From positions 1 to 20,386 of the forward strand of contig JAQGMT010000254.1 in the NCBI GenBank assembly GCA_028292185.1: a stretch of 20,386 nt of DNA, in the 5' to 3' direction. Shown here in pieces: positions 6,471-14,348 of this stretch. Below the pieces are notes generated by a model that made no database searches, was not told where the DNA came from, and saw only the letters and a list, made by a program, of their open reading frames with translations. The stretch comes from Ramlibacter sp. Its GTDB lineage: Bacteria > Pseudomonadota > Gammaproteobacteria > Burkholderiales > Burkholderiaceae_C. The stretch's first letter is position 1. Every line of letters starts with the position of its first letter. Position numbers and translations under genes: made by a program.

Positions 6471-7091
6471 ATGGCTGGGATGCCCGCTCCCGTGTCTTCC
6501 CAGAGCCTGCCTCCCGCCCGCCTGCCCCGCAGCGCCCGGGCATTGCTGCTGGTCGATTTCATCAACCCGCTGGACTTCCCGGGCGCCGAAAACCTGGCAG
6601 GCCCGGCCCTCGTGGCGGCCCGGGCTACCGCCAAGCTCAAGGAAGAGCTGACGGCAGCAGGAACTGCCACCATCTACGCCAACGACAACTACGGCGTCTG
6701 GCAGTCCGACTTCCACAGCCTCGTGTCGGCCTGCCTGGGCATGGAAGGACCGCCGGGCGAAATTGCCCGCCTGCTCTACCCCCAGGCCTGCGACCTCACG
6801 ATCCTGAAGCCGCGGCATTCCGCCTTCTACGCCTCGCCGCTGGAATTGCTGCTGTCGCAGATGCAGGCCCGCGAACTGGTGATCTGCGGGCTGGCGACCG
6901 ACATCTGCGTGCAGTTGACCGCGATGGACGCGTTCCTGCGTGAATTCAAGATCTGGGTCCCCGCCGATTGCACGGCGGCGGAGTCGCCGCCAGCCAAGGC
7001 CGCCAGCCTCGCATACATGTCTTCGGTCCTGAAATGCGAAACGGTTCGCTCACAAGCGCCACGCCGCAAGCCCAGGAAAACACCCGGCTAG
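6471..7091 (+). CDS. Isochorismatase-like cysteine hydrolase
   Basis: Cytosolic hydrolase of the isochorismatase/nicotinamidase superfamily. The 206-aa product (from ATG 6471) has the superfamily triad: Asp29 in LLLVDFINP, Lys113 in TILKPRHSAF, and nucleophile Cys146 in GLATDICVQLTAMDA, which also has the cis-peptide-like region before it. The substrate cannot be inferred; amide hydrolysis is the commonest activity in Cys-containing members. The start is uncertain. ATG at 6471 and 6480 are both possible, neither has a clear Shine-Dalgarno, and the first ~20 residues lack family features. The C-terminal tail is basic. The patatin gene follows 32 bp downstream on the same strand. Confidence 0.87.
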   Translation: MAGMPAPVSSQSLPPARLPRSARALLLVDFINPLDFPGAENLAGPALVAARATAKLKEELTAAGTATIYANDNYGVWQSDFHSLVSACLGMEGPPGEIARLLYPQACDLTILKPRHSAFYASPLELLLSQMQARELVICGLATDICVQLTAMDAFLREFKIWVPADCTAAESPPAKAASLAYMSSVLKCETVRSQAPRRKPRKTPG

Positions 7092-7123
7092 AACCATTTC
7101 CAAGCCTCGGCTCTTCCTCTACC

Positions 7124-8404
7124 ATGGCGCGGAGGAGACAGCGCGTGGCCGGTGCCGCGCGCCAATGGCCGATGAGCCTGAGCACCATCATCCACGCGGG
7201 CCTGACCCGCCCCAGCCGGCCGATCCATGGCCTGGTGCTGATGGGCGGCGGCGCGCGCACCGCTTACCAGGTGGGCGTGTTGCAAGCCGTGGGCGCCATG
7301 CTCAAGCTGCGCAGCGGCCATTCGCCCGCGTTTCCGTTCCAGGTGCTGGTCGGCACGTCGGCCGGCGCGCTGAACGTCGCGTACCTTGCCGGCGCAGCCA
7401 CGGGCGGCCTGCAGGCATTCGTGCAACTCGGCCAGTTCTGGAGCCGGCTGCGCTCGGCCGATGTCTACGAGCTGGACGTCAAGCCCTGGGTCCGCTTCAG
7501 CCGCCTGCTGGCGGCGCTCAGCCTGTGGCGCAACGCGCGCGGCCATGGCGCGATCCTCAACAACATGCGGCTGGTCGACACGCTGCACCATGCCGTCTCG
7601 CTGCAGGGCATCGAGGACTCGTTGCAGCTGAAGGCGATCGACGCGGTGGCGGTGACGGCCTCCAGCTACACCAGCGGCGTGCACTGGACCTTCTGCCACA
7701 CCGCGCGCGATTCGCGTCACGAACCCTGGAACCGCCCCGGCCGCCGCTCCGAATTCCAGCCGCTGACCATCGAGCACCTGATGGCGTCCAGCGCGATCCC
7801 CTTCCTGTTCCCGTCGACCCCGCTGTGGGTCGACGGCCGGCGCGAATTCTTCGGCGACGGCTCGATGCGCCAGATCTCCCCGCTGTCGCCGGCGATGCAC
7901 CTGGGCGCGCACAAGATCCTGGTGGTCGGGGTCGGCCAGCCGCAACGCTCGGGCCTGATCGGCGACGCCCAGGGGGCGGCGGCGCGCTCGCCGACGCTGG
8001 GCGGGATCGCCGGCCATGCGATGGCCAGCGTGTTCCACGACACCTTGCAAGCCGACGTCGAGCAGGCGCAGCGCGTCACCAAGACGCTCGCGCAGTTGCC
8101 GCGCGAAGTGGCGGCGGTGCTGCCCTATCGCAGCGTCGAGGTGCTGTCGATCCAGCCCACGCAGTCGCTCGACGCGCTGGCGCAGGCCCATGCCCATGAA
8201 CTGCCCGGCTCGGTGCGCCGGGCGCTGGGCGGCCTGGGCGCGCTCAAGGGCAGCGGTGGTGCGCTCGCCAGCTACCTGCTGTTCGAGCCGGGGTTCGTGC
8301 AGGCGCTGATCGCGCTGGGCGAGCACGACGCGTACGCGCGCAAGGAAGAATTGCTGGCCTTCTTCGCCGAAGGGGCTGTGAGCAAGACCCAAGCCACGGC
8401 ATAA
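7124..8404 (+). CDS. Patatin-like phospholipase
   Basis: Serine lipid acyl hydrolase of the patatin family. From ATG 7124 the product is 426 aa. The oxyanion-hole loop GGGARTAYQVG is at 41-51, the nucleophile elbow GTSAG at 77-81 (Ser79), and the second dyad residue in GDGS (Asp245). Most patatins have DGG or DGA; here it is DGS, a mild variant. No signal peptide is obvious, so it is probably cytosolic or peripherally membrane-bound. An alternative ATG at 7172 would remove a basic 16-residue leader; neither start has a good ribosome binding site. The physiological substrate is unknown. corA begins about 135 bp downstream after a structured leader. Confidence 0.92.
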   Translation: MARRRQRVAGAARQWPMSLSTIIHAGLTRPSRPIHGLVLMGGGARTAYQVGVLQAVGAMLKLRSGHSPAFPFQVLVGTSAGALNVAYLAGAATGGLQAFVQLGQFWSRLRSADVYELDVKPWVRFSRLLAALSLWRNARGHGAILNNMRLVDTLHHAVSLQGIEDSLQLKAIDAVAVTASSYTSGVHWTFCHTARDSRHEPWNRPGRRSEFQPLTIEHLMASSAIPFLFPSTPLWVDGRREFFGDGSMRQISPLSPAMHLGAHKILVVGVGQPQRSGLIGDAQGAAARSPTLGGIAGHAMASVFHDTLQADVEQAQRVTKTLAQLPREVAAVLPYRSVEVLSIQPTQSLDALAQAHAHELPGSVRRALGGLGALKGSGGALASYLLFEPGFVQALIALGEHDAYARKEELLAFFAEGAVSKTQATA

Positions 8405-8538
8405 TCGCCCGCATCGAAACAGCCGGAGAGCGCTCCTTGGAAACCTACCCCAGTCGGTAGCTTTCAACACCCGGATTCGGGGTTGAAAGCAGCACCTGCC
8501 CAACGCCGAAACACGCATCAGTCACCGGGAGTGAGCCC
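8400..8538 (+). promoter_or_regulatory. Structured corA 5' leader, candidate cis-regulatory RNA
   Basis: CATAAT (8400-8405), at the patatin stop, is a plausible -10, giving a leader of about 127 nt. Three successive hairpins are visible: GGAG-AGCG-CTCC (8425-8436); CTACC/GGTAG (8445-8460); and a strong one, CTTTCAAC/GTTGAAAG (8461-8489), capped by CCCG-GATT-CGGG with one bulged A. The SD GGGAG (8527-8531) lies 7 nt before the corA ATG. The first hairpin's 3' arm, CGCTCC (8431-8436), can alternatively pair with GGAGTG (8528-8533), hiding the SD. No match to the M-box consensus was seen by eye. Riboswitch or thermosensor function is inference. Confidence 0.5.
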
Positions 8539-9528
8539 ATGCTCAACATCTTCACGCTCGCCAATGGCCGGCTCTTCCAGGAAGAGATCGAGTCGCTGGA
8601 GGAGCTCTCCAAGTTCCAGCCGATCTGGGTCGACCTCGAGTCGCCCACCCTCGAGGAAAAGCGCTGGGTCAAGCAGTACTTTGGCCTGTCCATCCCGGAA
8701 GACGCGATGGACGAGGACATCGAGGAGTCGGCGCGCTTTTATGAAGAGGACAACGGCGAGCTCCACATCCGCAGCGACTTCCTGATCGCCGACGACGAGG
8801 AGCCGCGCACCGTCCGCGTGGCCTTCATCCTGAACCTGGTCAACGACGCGCTCAAGAGCAAGGGCGTGCTGTTCTCGATTCACGACGAGGACGTGCCGGT
8901 GTTCCGCCTGCTGCGGCTGCGCGCGCGGCGCGCGCCGGGCCTGATCGAGGACGCCAAGGAAGTGCTGCTCAAGCTGTTCGACGCCGACGCCGAATATTCC
9001 GCCGACACGCTCGAAGGCATCTACGACGAACTGGAAAAAGTCAGCAAGCAGGTGCTCGCCGGCGAGGTGACCGACACGCTGGCAGGCGAAGTGCTGGGCG
9101 CGATTGCGCGGCAGGAGGACTTGAACGGCCGCATCCGCCGCAACGTGATGGACACGCGGCGCGCGGTGAGCTTCATGATGCGCAGCCGCATGCTCAACGC
9201 CGGGCAGTTCGAGGAGGCGCGGCAGATCCTGCGCGACATCGAGTCGCTGGACAACCACACGGCGTTCCTGTTCGACAAGATCAACTTCCTGATGGACGCG
9301 ACGGTCGGCTTCATCAACATCAGCCAGAACAAGGTCATCAAGATTTTCTCGGTGGCCAGCGTGGCGCTGTTGCCGCCGACATTGGTCGCAAGCATCTATG
9401 GCATGAACCTGCAGTTCCCGGAATTCGCGTTTTTAGGCCGCTGGGCGTACCCCTACGTCGTCAGCCTGATGTTCCTCAGCGCTGCGGTCCCGATCTGGTA
9501 TTGCTACAAGCGCGGCTGGCTTCGGTAG
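8539..9528 (+). CDS. corA: CorA-type magnesium/cobalt transporter
   Basis: Pentameric inner-membrane channel for Mg2+ (also Co2+/Ni2+). The 329-aa product has a long, acidic cytoplasmic domain, including EDAMDEDIEESARFYEED around residues 54-71, and a long stalk helix. Two C-terminal membrane helices follow, at about 267-286 and 304-322. Between them is the selectivity signature YGMN (287-290) followed by LQFPE, and a basic C-terminus (YKRGWLR). GGGAG lies 7 nt upstream of the ATG, fixing the start. It converges with fadD 32 bp downstream. The preceding leader suggests post-transcriptional control. Confidence 0.96.
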   Translation: MLNIFTLANGRLFQEEIESLEELSKFQPIWVDLESPTLEEKRWVKQYFGLSIPEDAMDEDIEESARFYEEDNGELHIRSDFLIADDEEPRTVRVAFILNLVNDALKSKGVLFSIHDEDVPVFRLLRLRARRAPGLIEDAKEVLLKLFDADAEYSADTLEGIYDELEKVSKQVLAGEVTDTLAGEVLGAIARQEDLNGRIRRNVMDTRRAVSFMMRSRMLNAGQFEEARQILRDIESLDNHTAFLFDKINFLMDATVGFINISQNKVIKIFSVASVALLPPTLVASIYGMNLQFPEFAFLGRWAYPYVVSLMFLSAAVPIWYCYKRGWLR

Positions 9529-9560
9529 GCTTCAGGCGCGGCGCTTGCGCGTCCACATCG

Positions 9561-11252
9561 TTATTTCTTTTCCCTGAGTTCACGCCGCAGGATCTTGCCG
9601 ACCGGCGTTTTCGGCAGGCCGGTGCGAAACTCGATCACCCGGGGCTGCTTGTAGCCGGTGAGGTTGGCGCGGCAGTATTCGCGGATCCGCTCTTCGGTGA
9701 GGCTGGCGTCTTTCCTCACGATCACCAGTTTCACCGCTTCGCCGGTTTTCTCGTCGGGCACGCCGACCATCGCGCACTCCAGCACGCCGTCGAGCATGGC
9801 CACCACCTCCTCGACTTCGTTCGGGTACACGTTGAAGCCGCTCACCAGCACCATGTCTTTCTTGCGATCGACGATTATGAAGAAGCCGCGCTCGTCCACC
9901 GTGCCGACGTCCCCGGTCTTGAAGAAGCCGTCCGCGGTCATGGCTTGCGCGGTTTCATCGGGCCGCTGCCAATACCCGGCCATCACCTGCGGGCCCTTGA
10001 CGGCGATCTCGCCGCGTTGGCCCGGCGGCACTTCCCGGCCCTCGTCGTCCAGCAGCTTCATGTAGGTGTTGGGCAAGGGGACGCCGATGGTGCCGGTGAA
10101 TTCCGTGCTGGTGGTCGGATTGCAGCTCACCGAGGGTGAAGTTTCCGACAGGCCATAGCCTTCGCAGATCGGGCAACCGGTCTTGTCGAGCCACAACTTG
10201 GCCACCGCGCCTTGAACGGCCATGCCCCCGCCCACCGACACCTTGAGGTGGGACCAGTCGACCTTGTTGAAGTCGGGGTGGTGCGCCAGGCCGTTGAACA
10301 GCGTGTTCACCGCCGGAAAGCTGTGGAAGGTCTGCTTCGACAACTCTTTCAGCACGGCGGGCAGGTCGCGCGGATTGGGGATCAGGATCAACCTGCCACC
10401 GGTGCGCATCGACAGCATCATGCAGCAGGTGAACGCGAAGATGTGATACAGCGGCAAGGCGCAGACGGTGGTCAGTTGCTCACCGCCGCCCGTCACCTGG
10501 TCGAGCACCGGCTGGTTGAACGCCTCCGACTGCAGCAGGTTGGCGATGATGTTGCGATGTAGGAGCACCGCACCCTTGGAGATGCCGGTGGTGCCGCCCG
10601 TGTATTGCAGCACCGCGATGTCGTCGCTCTTGAGCTCAGGCTGCGTGAACGGCGCCTTCATCCCTTGCGCGATCGCCTGGTTGAAGCGCACCGCGCCCGG
10701 CAGGTTGTACGCCGGGACCATCTTCTTCGCCTTGCGCACGACGTAGTTGACGACAGTCCCTTTCAAGGCGCCGAGCAAGTCGCCCATCGCCGCGAGCACC
10801 ACGTGCTGGACCGAGGTCGCGCCTATGCATTGCTGCAGCGTGTGGCCGAAGTTCTCCAGGATGATGATCGCCTTCGAACCCGAGTCCTTGAGCTGGTGCT
10901 CCAGTTCGCGCGGCGTATACAGCGGGTTGACATTGACCACCACCAGGCCGGCCCTGAGGATCGCGGCGACGGCCACCGGATACTGCGGCACGTTGGGCAT
11001 CATCACCGCGACGCGGTCGCCACGGACCAGCCCGAGGCGCTGCAGGTACGCGGCCAGCGCGCGGCTGAGCGCATCGGTCCGGGCGTAGGTGAACTCCTTG
11101 CCCATGAAGCTGTAAGCCCGGCGCTGCGCATGCTTGTGGAAACTCTCGTCCATCAGTTGCACGAGCGAGACGTACTGCGCCGGATCGATGTCGGCGGGGA
11201 CGCCCGGCGAGTAGTAACGCAGCCAGGGGCGTTCACTCAAGTCGCTCATCAT
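9561..11252 (-). CDS. fadD: Long-chain fatty acid--CoA ligase
   Basis: ATP-dependent acyl-CoA synthetase that activates fatty acids for beta-oxidation or lipid synthesis at the inner membrane. The 563-aa product matches FadD length. The AMP-binding P-loop YTGGTTGISKG is at 217-227 and the GYGLSE motif at 365-370 (Glu370). The FACS-signature region KTGDVGTVDERGFF lies around 445-458 (Asp448), with VDRKKDMVLVSGFNVYP following. Catalytic Lys553 is in PVGKILRREL. GGAG sits 6 nt before the first of two tandem ATGs (11252 and 11249). pntB ends 39 bp upstream on the same strand, so read-through from the transhydrogenase operon is likely. Confidence 0.95.
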   Translation of the reverse strand: MMSDLSERPWLRYYSPGVPADIDPAQYVSLVQLMDESFHKHAQRRAYSFMGKEFTYARTDALSRALAAYLQRLGLVRGDRVAVMMPNVPQYPVAVAAILRAGLVVVNVNPLYTPRELEHQLKDSGSKAIIILENFGHTLQQCIGATSVQHVVLAAMGDLLGALKGTVVNYVVRKAKKMVPAYNLPGAVRFNQAIAQGMKAPFTQPELKSDDIAVLQYTGGTTGISKGAVLLHRNIIANLLQSEAFNQPVLDQVTGGGEQLTTVCALPLYHIFAFTCCMMLSMRTGGRLILIPNPRDLPAVLKELSKQTFHSFPAVNTLFNGLAHHPDFNKVDWSHLKVSVGGGMAVQGAVAKLWLDKTGCPICEGYGLSETSPSVSCNPTTSTEFTGTIGVPLPNTYMKLLDDEGREVPPGQRGEIAVKGPQVMAGYWQRPDETAQAMTADGFFKTGDVGTVDERGFFIIVDRKKDMVLVSGFNVYPNEVEEVVAMLDGVLECAMVGVPDEKTGEAVKLVIVRKDASLTEERIREYCRANLTGYKQPRVIEFRTGLPKTPVGKILRRELREKK

Positions 11253-11291
11253 CTCTTCTCCAGTTGCGCAGCTGCGCCGGCCACGGCGGGA

Positions 11292-12713
11292 CTATTCGAT
11301 GGCTTTGCCCATGTCTTCGACCACCTTCTTGGCGTCGCCGAACACCATCATGGTCTTGTCCATATAGAACAGTTCATTGTCCAGGCCGGCGTAACCCGCG
11401 GCCCTCGAACGCTTGTTCACGATCACGGTCTTGGCCTTGTAGGCTTCGAGGATCGGCATGCCATAGATCGGGCTGCCTTTTTGCAGCGCGGCCGGGTTCA
11501 CGACGTCATTGGCGCCCAGCACGATCGCGACGTCGGCCTGGCCGAATTCGCCGTTGATGTCTTCCATCTCGAAGACCTGGTCGTAGGGCACTTCGGCCTC
11601 GGCCAGCAGCACGTTCATGTGGCCCGGCATCCGGCCGGCGACGGGATGGATCGCGTACTTCACGCTGATCCCCCTTTCGGTCAGCTTGGTGGCGAGTTCC
11701 TTCACCGCGTGCTGGGCCCGCGCCACCGCGAGGCCGTATCCGGGAACGATGATCACCGTCTCGGCGTTGGACAGCACGAACGCGGCGTCGTCCGCGCTGC
11801 CGCTCTTGACCGGGCGCTGAACGGCGCCGGCCGCCGCAGGCGTGCCGCCTTCGCCGCCGAAGCCGCCCAGGATCACGTTGAAGAACGAGCGATTCATCGC
11901 CTTGCACATGATGTACGAGAGGATCGCGCCCGAGCTGCCGACCAGCGAGCCGGCGATGATCAGCATCGCGTTATTGAGCGAGAAGCCGATGCCTGCCGCC
12001 GCCCAGCCCGAGTAGCTGTTGAGCATCGAGACCACCACCGGCATGTCGGCGCCGCCGATCGGAATGATGATCAGCACGCCCATCACGAACGCGAGGGCCA
12101 GCATCGCGAAGAAGGCGGCCCAGCTCCCTGTGAACATGAAGGCCAGGCCCAAGGCGACCGTCAGCAGACCGAGCACCAGATTCAGCTTGTGCTGCCCGGG
12201 GAACACCACGGGCGCGCCCTTGAACAAGCGGAACTTGTAGGTGCCCGACAGCTTGCCGAACGCGATCACCGAACCGCTGAAGGTGATCGCGCCGATCGCC
12301 GCTCCCAGAAACAGCTCCAGCCGATTGCCGGAAGGAATCGGCTCGCCCTTGGCCACGATGCCGAACGCATAGGGCTCCGCCACCGCAGCGACCGCGATGA
12401 AGACCGCCGCCAGGCCGATCATGCTGTGGAAGAACGCGACCAGCTCCGGCATCTTGGTCATCTCCACGGTGCGAGCCCGCCATGCGCCATACGCGCCGCC
12501 GACGACCAGCCCGAGCAGCACCCACATCATGCCGCGCGCACTCGCGGACAGCTCGACGATCAACGCCGCCGTGGTGAGCGCGGCGATCGCCATGCCGATC
12601 ATCCCGAACAGGTTGCCCCGCATCGAGGTGGTGGGATGCGACAGGCCCTTGAGCGCCTGGATGAAGCAGACGGACGCCGCCAGGTACAGCAGCGTGACGA
12701 GGTTCATGCTCAT
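11292..12713 (-). CDS. pntB: NAD(P) transhydrogenase subunit beta
   Basis: Beta subunit of the proton-translocating transhydrogenase, which makes NADPH from NADH using the proton gradient. The 473-aa product has about eight or nine membrane helices (residues ~5-265), including the conserved His96 in AFFHSMIGLA. A cytosolic NADP domain follows, with PGYGLAVARAQH (324-335), HPVAGRMPGHMNVLLAEA, GANDVVNPAA (400-409) and the NADP-phosphate loop NKRS (433-436). The start at 12713 overlaps the pntAb stop by ATGA; the frame is open further upstream only as antisense to pntAb. A second ATG lies two codons in. Confidence 0.97.
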   Translation of the reverse strand: MSMNLVTLLYLAASVCFIQALKGLSHPTTSMRGNLFGMIGMAIAALTTAALIVELSASARGMMWVLLGLVVGGAYGAWRARTVEMTKMPELVAFFHSMIGLAAVFIAVAAVAEPYAFGIVAKGEPIPSGNRLELFLGAAIGAITFSGSVIAFGKLSGTYKFRLFKGAPVVFPGQHKLNLVLGLLTVALGLAFMFTGSWAAFFAMLALAFVMGVLIIIPIGGADMPVVVSMLNSYSGWAAAGIGFSLNNAMLIIAGSLVGSSGAILSYIMCKAMNRSFFNVILGGFGGEGGTPAAAGAVQRPVKSGSADDAAFVLSNAETVIIVPGYGLAVARAQHAVKELATKLTERGISVKYAIHPVAGRMPGHMNVLLAEAEVPYDQVFEMEDINGEFGQADVAIVLGANDVVNPAALQKGSPIYGMPILEAYKAKTVIVNKRSRAAGYAGLDNELFYMDKTMMVFGDAKKVVEDMGKAIE

Positions 12714-13030
12714 TTCACGTCCTTCTCGGCCGCGGGCGCTTTTTTCTCTTTCTTCTTGAACATCTCCAGCATCCGCCGCGTCACCAGGAAGCCGCCGAAG
12801 ATGTTCACCGAGGCCAGCGCCACGGCGAGCACGCCCATGCTCTTGCCCAAGGTGGTTTCGGTGAGCGCGGCCGCCAGCATCGCGCCCACGATGACGATCG
12901 CGGAGATCGCGTTGGTCACCGCCATCAGCGGCGTGTGCAAGGCGGGCGTCACGTTCCACACCACGTGATAGCCGACGTAGATGGCCAGCACGAAGATGAT
13001 CAGGTTGATGACGGTGTGGGAGACTTCCAT
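12710..13030 (-). CDS. pntAb: NAD(P) transhydrogenase subunit alpha, membrane part
   Basis: 106-aa membrane subunit corresponding to the C-terminal transmembrane part of the fused E. coli PntA. Three or four helices are visible: INLIIFVLAIYVGYHVVW near the N-terminus, AISAIVIVGAML, and VLAVALASVNIFGGFLV. The conserved NVTPALHTPLMAVTNAISAI segment (26-45) identifies the family. A Lys-rich cytosolic tail ends the protein. It overlaps pntB by 4 bp and follows pntAa after a 65-bp spacer containing a palindromic hairpin. Confidence 0.95.
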   Translation of the reverse strand: MEVSHTVINLIIFVLAIYVGYHVVWNVTPALHTPLMAVTNAISAIVIVGAMLAAALTETTLGKSMGVLAVALASVNIFGGFLVTRRMLEMFKKKEKKAPAAEKDVK

Positions 13031-13060
13031 GGCGCTTTCCTCTTCTCTCTCTAATCAGTT

Positions 13061-13086
13061 GGGGACAGAGCTGAAGGTCTGTCCCG
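13061..13086. repeat. REP-like palindromic hairpin within the pnt operon
   Basis: GGGACAGA (13062-13069), an 8-nt loop, and TCTGTCCC (13078-13085) form a perfect 8-bp stem. It is preceded on the plus strand by AGTTG. It occupies most of the 65-bp pntAa-pntAb spacer. No second copy occurs in this window. The form resembles REP/BIME-type intergenic palindromes known from proteobacteria, but family membership is inferred. It could attenuate transcription or stabilise the upstream message. No T tract follows, so it is not a classic terminator. Confidence 0.55.
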
Positions 13087-13095
13087 CAAAGAAAA

Positions 13096-14211
13096 TCATT
13101 TTTTCTTGACTTCGCCGTTTTGCGCCATCAGGCAGGCGGCCACGATGTCGTCGTTCAAGTCGATGTTCAGCTGGCCTTCCTTGGTGATGATCAGCTTGAG
13201 GAAGTCGAGCACGTTGCGTGCGTAGAGCGAAGACGAATCGGCGGCGACCAGCGCAGGCAGGTTGGTCTCGCCCACCAGCGTCACGCCGTGCTTGGTGACC
13301 GTCCGGCCAGGCTCGGTCAGCGGGCAGTTCCCGCCCTGCGGCGCCGCCAGGTCGACGATGACCGAACCCGGTTTCATCGCGCGCACCATTTCCTCGGTGA
13401 CCAGCACCGGCGCCGCTCGCCCCGGAATGAGGGCCGTGGTGATCACCACGTCCGCTTGCGCCACGCGCTTGGCGACCTCGGCTTTTTGCCGGTCCAGCCA
13501 GCTCTGGGGCATCGGCCGCGCATAGCCGCCCACGCCTTCGGCGGCTTCCTTTTCTTCCTGGGTTTCGTACGGCACGTCGATGAATTTCGCGCCCAGCGAT
13601 TCCACCTGTTCCTTCACGCTGGGCCGAACGTCCGAAGCCTCGATGACCGCGCCCAGCCGCTTGGCCGTCGCGATGGCCTGCAGGCCGGCGACCCCGACGC
13701 CCAGGATCACCACCCGCGCCGCTTTCACCGTGCCGGCCGCGGTCATCAGCATCGGAAAGAAGCGCTGATAGAGGTTGGCGGCGATCATCACCGCCTTGTA
13801 GCCGGCGATGTTGGCCTGCGAGCTCAGCACATCCATGCTCTGCGCGCGCGTGGTACGTGGCGCGGCTTCCAGAGCGAAGCCGGTGAGCCGGGCGGCCGCC
13901 AGTCGTTGCAGCCCCGCGGCATCGAAGGGATTGAGCATGCCCACCAAGGTCGCACCCGGCTTCATCAAGCCGGCTTCGCTTTCGGACAGGTTGCGCACCT
14001 TGAGCACCAGTTCGCAGGCGAAGGCCCCGGCCGCGTCGGTGATTTCCGCGCCGACCGCCTGATAAGCCTCGTCCGTCGCGCTGGCGGCAACGCCCGCGCC
14101 CGACTGGATCCGCAGCACGTGACCTTGGGCCTTGAGTTTCTTGGCCGTCTCGGGGGTGACGGCAACGCGGGTTTCACCCGTCGTGGATTCGGCGGCAACG
14201 CCAATCTGCAT
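13096..14211 (-). CDS. pntAa: NAD(P) transhydrogenase subunit alpha, NAD-binding part
   Basis: Cytosolic NAD(H)-binding domain I of the split transhydrogenase, 371 aa. The alanine-dehydrogenase-like N-terminus (QIGVAAESTTGETRVAVTP) is followed by the RQD loop with Arg119, Gln124 and Asp127 in RTTRAQSMDVLSSQAN. The nucleotide-binding turn GVGVAGLQA starts at 171, with the ribose-binding acid near Asp194. A GAGGAG site lies about 10 nt upstream of the ATG at 14209-14211, so the start is firm. It opens the pntAa-pntAb-pntB(-fadD) unit and diverges from the metallophosphoesterase gene. Confidence 0.97.
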   Translation of the reverse strand: MQIGVAAESTTGETRVAVTPETAKKLKAQGHVLRIQSGAGVAASATDEAYQAVGAEITDAAGAFACELVLKVRNLSESEAGLMKPGATLVGMLNPFDAAGLQRLAAARLTGFALEAAPRTTRAQSMDVLSSQANIAGYKAVMIAANLYQRFFPMLMTAAGTVKAARVVILGVGVAGLQAIATAKRLGAVIEASDVRPSVKEQVESLGAKFIDVPYETQEEKEAAEGVGGYARPMPQSWLDRQKAEVAKRVAQADVVITTALIPGRAAPVLVTEEMVRAMKPGSVIVDLAAPQGGNCPLTEPGRTVTKHGVTLVGETNLPALVAADSSSLYARNVLDFLKLIITKEGQLNIDLNDDIVAACLMAQNGEVKKK

Positions 14212-14348
14212 GGACGGCTCTCCTCGGGTGCTTCAGTTGTAAGTACTTTCTGGCCGCGAGCTTACATGATGCGCAGCGCGGCCTTGCCGAATCGCGAAAT
14301 TTGCCCGCTCCGCCTTTCAATTGGCTGGACTGTCACCATCTGCCCCCG
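14212..14348. promoter_or_regulatory. Divergent pntAa / metallophosphoesterase promoter region with inverted repeat
   Basis: 137-bp intergenic region without a gene. It contains the inverted repeat TGTAAG (14238-14243) - 17 bp - CTTACA (14261-14266) and, overlapping the left arm, the 8-bp palindrome AAGTACTT (14241-14248). TTACAAC on the minus strand (rc of 14236-14242) is a weak -10 for pntAa. No convincing -35 was found for either gene. A dimeric regulator binding the repeat could control both directions, which is inference. Confidence 0.35.

Noticed and set aside
7088..8518. Long minus-strand frame opposite the patatin gene
   Set aside because: Antisense shadow; no motif and no ribosome binding site, while the plus strand has the full patatin catalytic dyad.
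8411..8538. M-box (ykoK) Mg2+ riboswitch upstream of corA
   Set aside because: I could not find the M-box conserved core; only generic hairpins and the SD pairing are supported.
9529..9560. Terminator between the convergent corA and fadD genes
   Set aside because: GC-rich short inverted repeats are present, but with no clean stem and no T tract on either side.
10605..12968. Very long plus-strand open frame (about 787 codons) opposite fadD, pntB and pntAb
   Set aside because: It is antisense to three clearly identified genes. Its His/Asp/Arg-rich, motif-free product is typical of a shadow frame in high-GC DNA.
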